Origin: Acidobacteriota bacterium
Lineage (GTDB): Bacteria > Acidobacteriota > Thermoanaerobaculia > Multivoradales > SZUA-115
Assembly (NCBI GenBank): GCA_003231035.1
Contig: QIHU01000785.1
Location: 1-9,492, forward strand
Length of the DNA stretch: 9,492 bases
Direction: 5' to 3'
Shown here piece by piece: positions 6,822 to 9,492 of the stretch. Every line of letters starts with the position of its first letter. Within the stretch, counting starts at the first letter, position 1. The notes under the pieces are model-generated. The model saw only the letters and a list, made by a program, of their open reading frames with translations, searched no databases and was not told the DNA's origin. Both the position numbers and the translations under genes were made by a program.

Positions 6822-9283
6822 CGTGGGGAGACGGTTGCGGTGAGGGCAGGAAGGACTTCGAACCCTTCGTGGCCGTAGCGCACCCGAATCCTTCGGTTGG
6901 CCGGTACCGCGTCGAGCCGCTGCACCCTTCCGTTGGGCCAGCGAATCTCCAGATGGACCTCGCTCAGAGCACCGAGGCCGAACTCGACCGGCAGGCTGCT
7001 CATCCCGAGGTAGCCCTCGCCGCCGGTGATCGCCCGCCAGACGGAGAACTCTCCGCCGCCGGTGGCGACGACCTGGCTGCCGATGGCGTCGCGATTGACC
7101 CCCTTCGTACCGTTGCCGATCAGCTCCACCGAGAGCCAGTGGTTACCGGTGGGTGGCGCGTCGTTGCGGAAGAGGTGGGCGCTCGAATGGAAGGTGGTGA
7201 TCGCCAGGTCGAGGTCGCCGTCGAGGTCGAAATCGAGCAACGCCAGGCCGCGCGAATTGCGCCCGGCTAACTCGGCGCCGCTGGTCACCGGCTGGTCGGG
7301 CTGGCCACCGTCGTTGCGCAGGAAGAGGTTGGGCTCGCCGCTGTCGTTGATCGGATAGATGCGCCCCGGAAAGTCGGGGTGGGGCCGGTACTGGACGAAG
7401 GTCGAGTAGTCGGTGAGGCCACCGGTGATGAAGAGATCGTCGTCGCCGTCCAAATCGGCGTCGAAGAAGAGGCCGGCCCAGCTCCAGCCGGTGTCGAGGG
7501 TGAACTGACCGGGGGCGGCGGCGCGGTCGTAGCGCAGGCTACCGTCTTCTTGGTGGCTCGAAGTGAGCAGCACGTTGAACTCGTCGACCGTCTTGCGCGC
7601 CGCTTGCCAGTGCCAGATGTTGGTGACGAAGAGGTCGGGCAAGCCGTCGCCATTGAGTTCGGCGAAGGCGACGTTCATCCCGTGGAAGGGGTCGTCGGCG
7701 CCGCTCGCCGCCCCGGCGGAAGCGAAGGTGCCGTCGCCCTGGTTGAGGAACAGTTCGTTGCGGCCGAAGTCGTTGGCCAGGTAGAGATCCTGGTCGCCGT
7801 CCAAGTCGAGATCGGCGTGGGACAGAGCCTGGCTCCAACCGGTGTTGCCCACCCCGGCTTTCTCCGTCACATCGGCGAAGCGCAGGGCGCCGAGGTTGCG
7901 GTATAGCCGGTTGGGCATGGCGTTGGTGGCATCGGCTGTCTCCCAGGGGGTCTCCCCGGCCAGGTAGTTGCCAAAATTGCCGACGTAGAGGTCGAGCAGC
8001 CCGTCGTTGTCGTAGTCGAAGGCGACCGCCGGACCGCTGATGTCTCCTTCGCGGCCGAGGCCGGAGGGGGCGGTGATGTCTTCGAACTTCCCCTTTCCCA
8101 AGTTCTTGTAAAGGCGGTTGGGATCGCGAGCGTAGGTGAGGAAGAGGTCGCGCCGGCCGTCGTTGTCGAAGTCGGCCAAGACGGCCATGCGGGCTTCGCC
8201 GGGCCAATGGATACCGCTGTCGGCGGTGCGATCCTCGAAGGTGCCGTCGCCGCGGTTGCGAAACAGGGCGCAGCCCTCGCCGCCGCAGACCACGAGGTCT
8301 GGCCAGCCGTCGCCGTCGAAGTCACCGGCGGTAACGCCGCCGCCGCTGAAGCTGGGAGCGGGTGGCCCGAAGCGCCGAAACCGGGAGAGCCAGTCGCTGG
8401 TGACATGGCGAAAGGCGAAGCCGGCCTCGCTGGTGACATCGACAAAGAGCCTCTTCGAGGTGGTGTCTAGCTGGCGACGCGAAGGGATCTCGATCGCCGC
8501 CGCTTCGCCCGCGGCGCGCCCGGCGATCGTCTTGTCGGCCAAGCGCAGATGGCGGCTGAGCAGATAGGGTGCCCGGGCCGAGGCGGCGTGGAGGCCGCCC
8601 AACCGCAGCGCCAGGAGTGCGTAGCTGTCCACCGCGCTCGCCAGCCTCCGTACCGCCGACGCGGTCAACGGCAGTGCCGTGGGGTCGGCCTCCAGCACCT
8701 TGTTGACCAGATGGCCGAGGCTGTTCCACGACAGGCCAGTGGCGGCGAAGGCTTCGAGGTCAGCGTTCTCGATCTCGATGCGCCCTCCGACGGCGGCGTT
8801 GGGGAAGAAGGCGCGCGTGCGGTACGGCGTGGCGTGGCTCGGCAGTAGCTGCTCCGCGGCGCTCTCTACTTCTTGTAGCGAGATCTCGCTGGTCCCGGCG
8901 CTCCGCGCCTTCGCCTGCGCGGCGCTGTACAGATCGGCGGCGAACCCTCGGCTCATCCGTTCGACAGTGCCCACGATGCGTTGCCCGTCGGCGCCCGACA
9001 TGTTGATGGGATAGGCCGCGAAGTAGCGCGAGAGATTGTTCTTGAGCAGCCGCCCGCGATCGCGATCGGTATTGGCCTGGCTCAGGATCTTCTGCATCGC
9101 CGGCCTGGCCACCGCCAAGATCGAGCGGCCGGCGGTGGTGTTGGCACTCTGGTGGAGGGGGCCGAGAATCGTCGCGGCGAGGAGGAGAGCCACGGCCATG
9201 GGCCATCGGCTAGACGGCCAAGGTCGAAAAGAGGGCTGCTGGGGGAGGGCGCGCCGGAGGTGGCGAAGATTGAGCGTCGGCAC
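6818..9283 (-). CDS. CRTAC1-like exported FG-GAP (VCBS) / ASPIC-UnbV protein with helical N-terminal domain
   Basis: Counting from GTG 9283, the product is 821 residues. An Arg-rich n-region (1-27) precedes a hydrophobic segment (29-43), so it is a signal peptide or signal anchor. Residues about 65-255 are helical and not an obvious part of the CRTAC1 family. Residues about 278-710 hold a beta-propeller of FG-GAP/VCBS repeats with calcium loops at about 321, 371, 423, 491, 542, 608 and 684, beginning with the typical FVDVTSEAGFAFRHV. Residues about 713-800 are the ASPIC/UnbV domain (GSQV, then EIRWPNGRVQRL). The alternative start ATG 9199 (793 residues) would remove all positive charge before the hydrophobic segment, so I prefer GTG 9283. 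The frame stays open to 9424, but that part is antisense to the aminotransferase gene. The stop overlaps the next gene by 4 bp. It probably acts outside the cytoplasm with its downstream partner; the ligand is unknown. Confidence 0.9.
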   Translation of the reverse strand: MPTLNLRHLRRALPQQPSFRPWPSSRWPMAVALLLAATILGPLHQSANTTAGRSILAVARPAMQKILSQANTDRDRGRLLKNNLSRYFAAYPINMSGADGQRIVGTVERMSRGFAADLYSAAQAKARSAGTSEISLQEVESAAEQLLPSHATPYRTRAFFPNAAVGGRIEIENADLEAFAATGLSWNSLGHLVNKVLEADPTALPLTASAVRRLASAVDSYALLALRLGGLHAASARAPYLLSRHLRLADKTIAGRAAGEAAAIEIPSRRQLDTTSKRLFVDVTSEAGFAFRHVTSDWLSRFRRFGPPAPSFSGGGVTAGDFDGDGWPDLVVCGGEGCALFRNRGDGTFEDRTADSGIHWPGEARMAVLADFDNDGRRDLFLTYARDPNRLYKNLGKGKFEDITAPSGLGREGDISGPAVAFDYDNDGLLDLYVGNFGNYLAGETPWETADATNAMPNRLYRNLGALRFADVTEKAGVGNTGWSQALSHADLDLDGDQDLYLANDFGRNELFLNQGDGTFASAGAASGADDPFHGMNVAFAELNGDGLPDLFVTNIWHWQAARKTVDEFNVLLTSSHQEDGSLRYDRAAAPGQFTLDTGWSWAGLFFDADLDGDDDLFITGGLTDYSTFVQYRPHPDFPGRIYPINDSGEPNLFLRNDGGQPDQPVTSGAELAGRNSRGLALLDFDLDGDLDLAITTFHSSAHLFRNDAPPTGNHWLSVELIGNGTKGVNRDAIGSQVVATGGGEFSVWRAITGGEGYLGMSSLPVEFGLGALSEVHLEIRWPNGRVQRLDAVPANRRIRVRYGHEGFEVLPALTATVSPR

Positions 9284-9290
9284 GGGATGG

Positions 9291-9296
9291 ATGGTA
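9291..9296 (-). promoter_or_regulatory. Weak -10-like TACCAT just before the GTG at 9283
   Basis: TACCAT (a TANNNT hexamer) on the minus strand ends 7 nt before GTG 9283. That is the distance expected if transcription starts at or very near the start codon. There is no Shine-Dalgarno at this GTG. No clear -35 is seen, so support is weak. Confidence 0.18.
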
Positions 9297-9325
9297 ACAA
9301 ACCAAGAGGGGCCGACCGACCACGA

Positions 9326-9331
9326 TAGAAT
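9326..9331 (+). promoter_or_regulatory. Candidate -10 element (TAGAAT) of the aminotransferase gene
   Basis: TAGAAT matches the -10 consensus at five of six positions and ends 8 nt before the ATG at 9340. The 8 nt between them (CCGCCGCG) contain no Shine-Dalgarno. If used, transcription would start at about the ATG and yield a leaderless or near-leaderless mRNA. No good -35 lies 16-18 bp upstream. Confidence 0.35.
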
Positions 9332-9339
9332 CCGCCGCG

Positions 9340-9492
9340 ATGACCACCGCAAGACCGTTGTTGATGATTCCGGGCCCGATCGAAGTCTCTCCCGCCGTTT
9401 CCGAAGCCTTCTCGGTGCCGCCACCGAGCCATGTTTCCTCCGCCCTTATCGAGGCATTCGGAGCCAGCCTCGAACTGATCCGCACCCTGTGG
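9340..9492 (+). CDS. Class V PLP-dependent aminotransferase, alanine/serine-glyoxylate type (5' part only)
   Basis: Translating from ATG 9340 gives 51 residues open to the window edge, beginning MTTARPLLMIPGPIEVSP and continuing through VPPPSHVSSALIEAFG. The PGPIEVSP segment followed by PPSH is the characteristic N-terminal signature of the AGXT / serine-pyruvate aminotransferase group, which moves amino groups between alanine or serine and glyoxylate or pyruvate using PLP in the cytoplasm. The catalytic lysine lies beyond the window. The gene is divergent from the CRTAC1-like gene, and the 56-bp interval between the starts (9284-9339) must hold both promoters if GTG 9283 is used. The exact substrate cannot be told from this fragment. 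Confidence 0.88.
   Translation, partial: MTTARPLLMIPGPIEVSPAVSEAFSVPPPSHVSSALIEAFGASLELIRTLW

Noticed and set aside
5979..6878. A 299-codon + strand open frame.
   Set aside because: It lies antisense to the TPR part of the exported 1147-residue protein, and its Gly/Val/Gln-rich translation mirrors that gene's codon bias.
9284..9424. N-terminal extension of the CRTAC1-like frame to GTG 9424.
   Set aside because: It would overlap the start of the well supported aminotransferase gene on the opposite strand, and would place a long Arg/Ser-rich segment before the signal sequence.

Overview
The window is GC-rich with tightly packed, strongly codon-biased genes. The mix of families suggests a bacterium of the Acidobacteriota or a neighbouring deep lineage: a long-form HflX GTPase, large exported TPR / FG-GAP / ASPIC-UnbV proteins, and an alanine-glyoxylate-type aminotransferase. 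This placement is an inference from gene content; there is no rRNA or other direct taxonomic marker.

Layout. At the left edge, on the + strand, a short 3' end of an unidentified gene overlaps the hflX start by ATGA. hflX (62-1747) then runs rightwards. It converges, across only 19 bp and next to a strong GC hairpin, on a block of three leftward genes encoding apparently exported proteins. In transcription order (right to left) these are: a CRTAC1-like FG-GAP/VCBS + ASPIC/UnbV protein with an all-helical N-terminal region (9283-6818); a 1147-residue TPR + FG-GAP + ASPIC/UnbV protein with about 400 residues of uncharacterised C-terminal beta-rich sequence (6821-3378), whose start overlaps the previous stop by 4 bp; and, after a 141-bp gap, a protein with an Ig-like N-terminal domain, a 150-residue Pro/Ala/Lys linker and a six-cysteine C-terminal region (3236-1767). 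At the right edge a class V PLP aminotransferase begins at 9340 on the + strand, divergent from the CRTAC1-like gene, and runs out of the window.

How the genes fit together. The two FG-GAP/ASPIC proteins look co-translated and are probably partners outside the cytoplasm: calcium-binding beta-propellers, one with a TPR arm. The Pro-rich protein may be a third surface or periplasmic component, but its upstream gap could hold its own promoter. hflX (ribosome rescue and disassembly) and the aminotransferase are housekeeping genes flanking this exported block. There are no RNA genes, mobile elements, CRISPR arrays or integration sites that I can support, and no stretch over 300 bp lacks a gene.

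The observations most worth checking are a possible double histone-fold-like helical domain at the N-terminus of the CRTAC1-like protein, a JAMM-like His-x-His...Ser-x-x-Asp signature in the HflX N-terminal extension, the uncharacterised C-terminal region of the 1147-residue protein, and possible leaderless starts in the divergent intergenic region.
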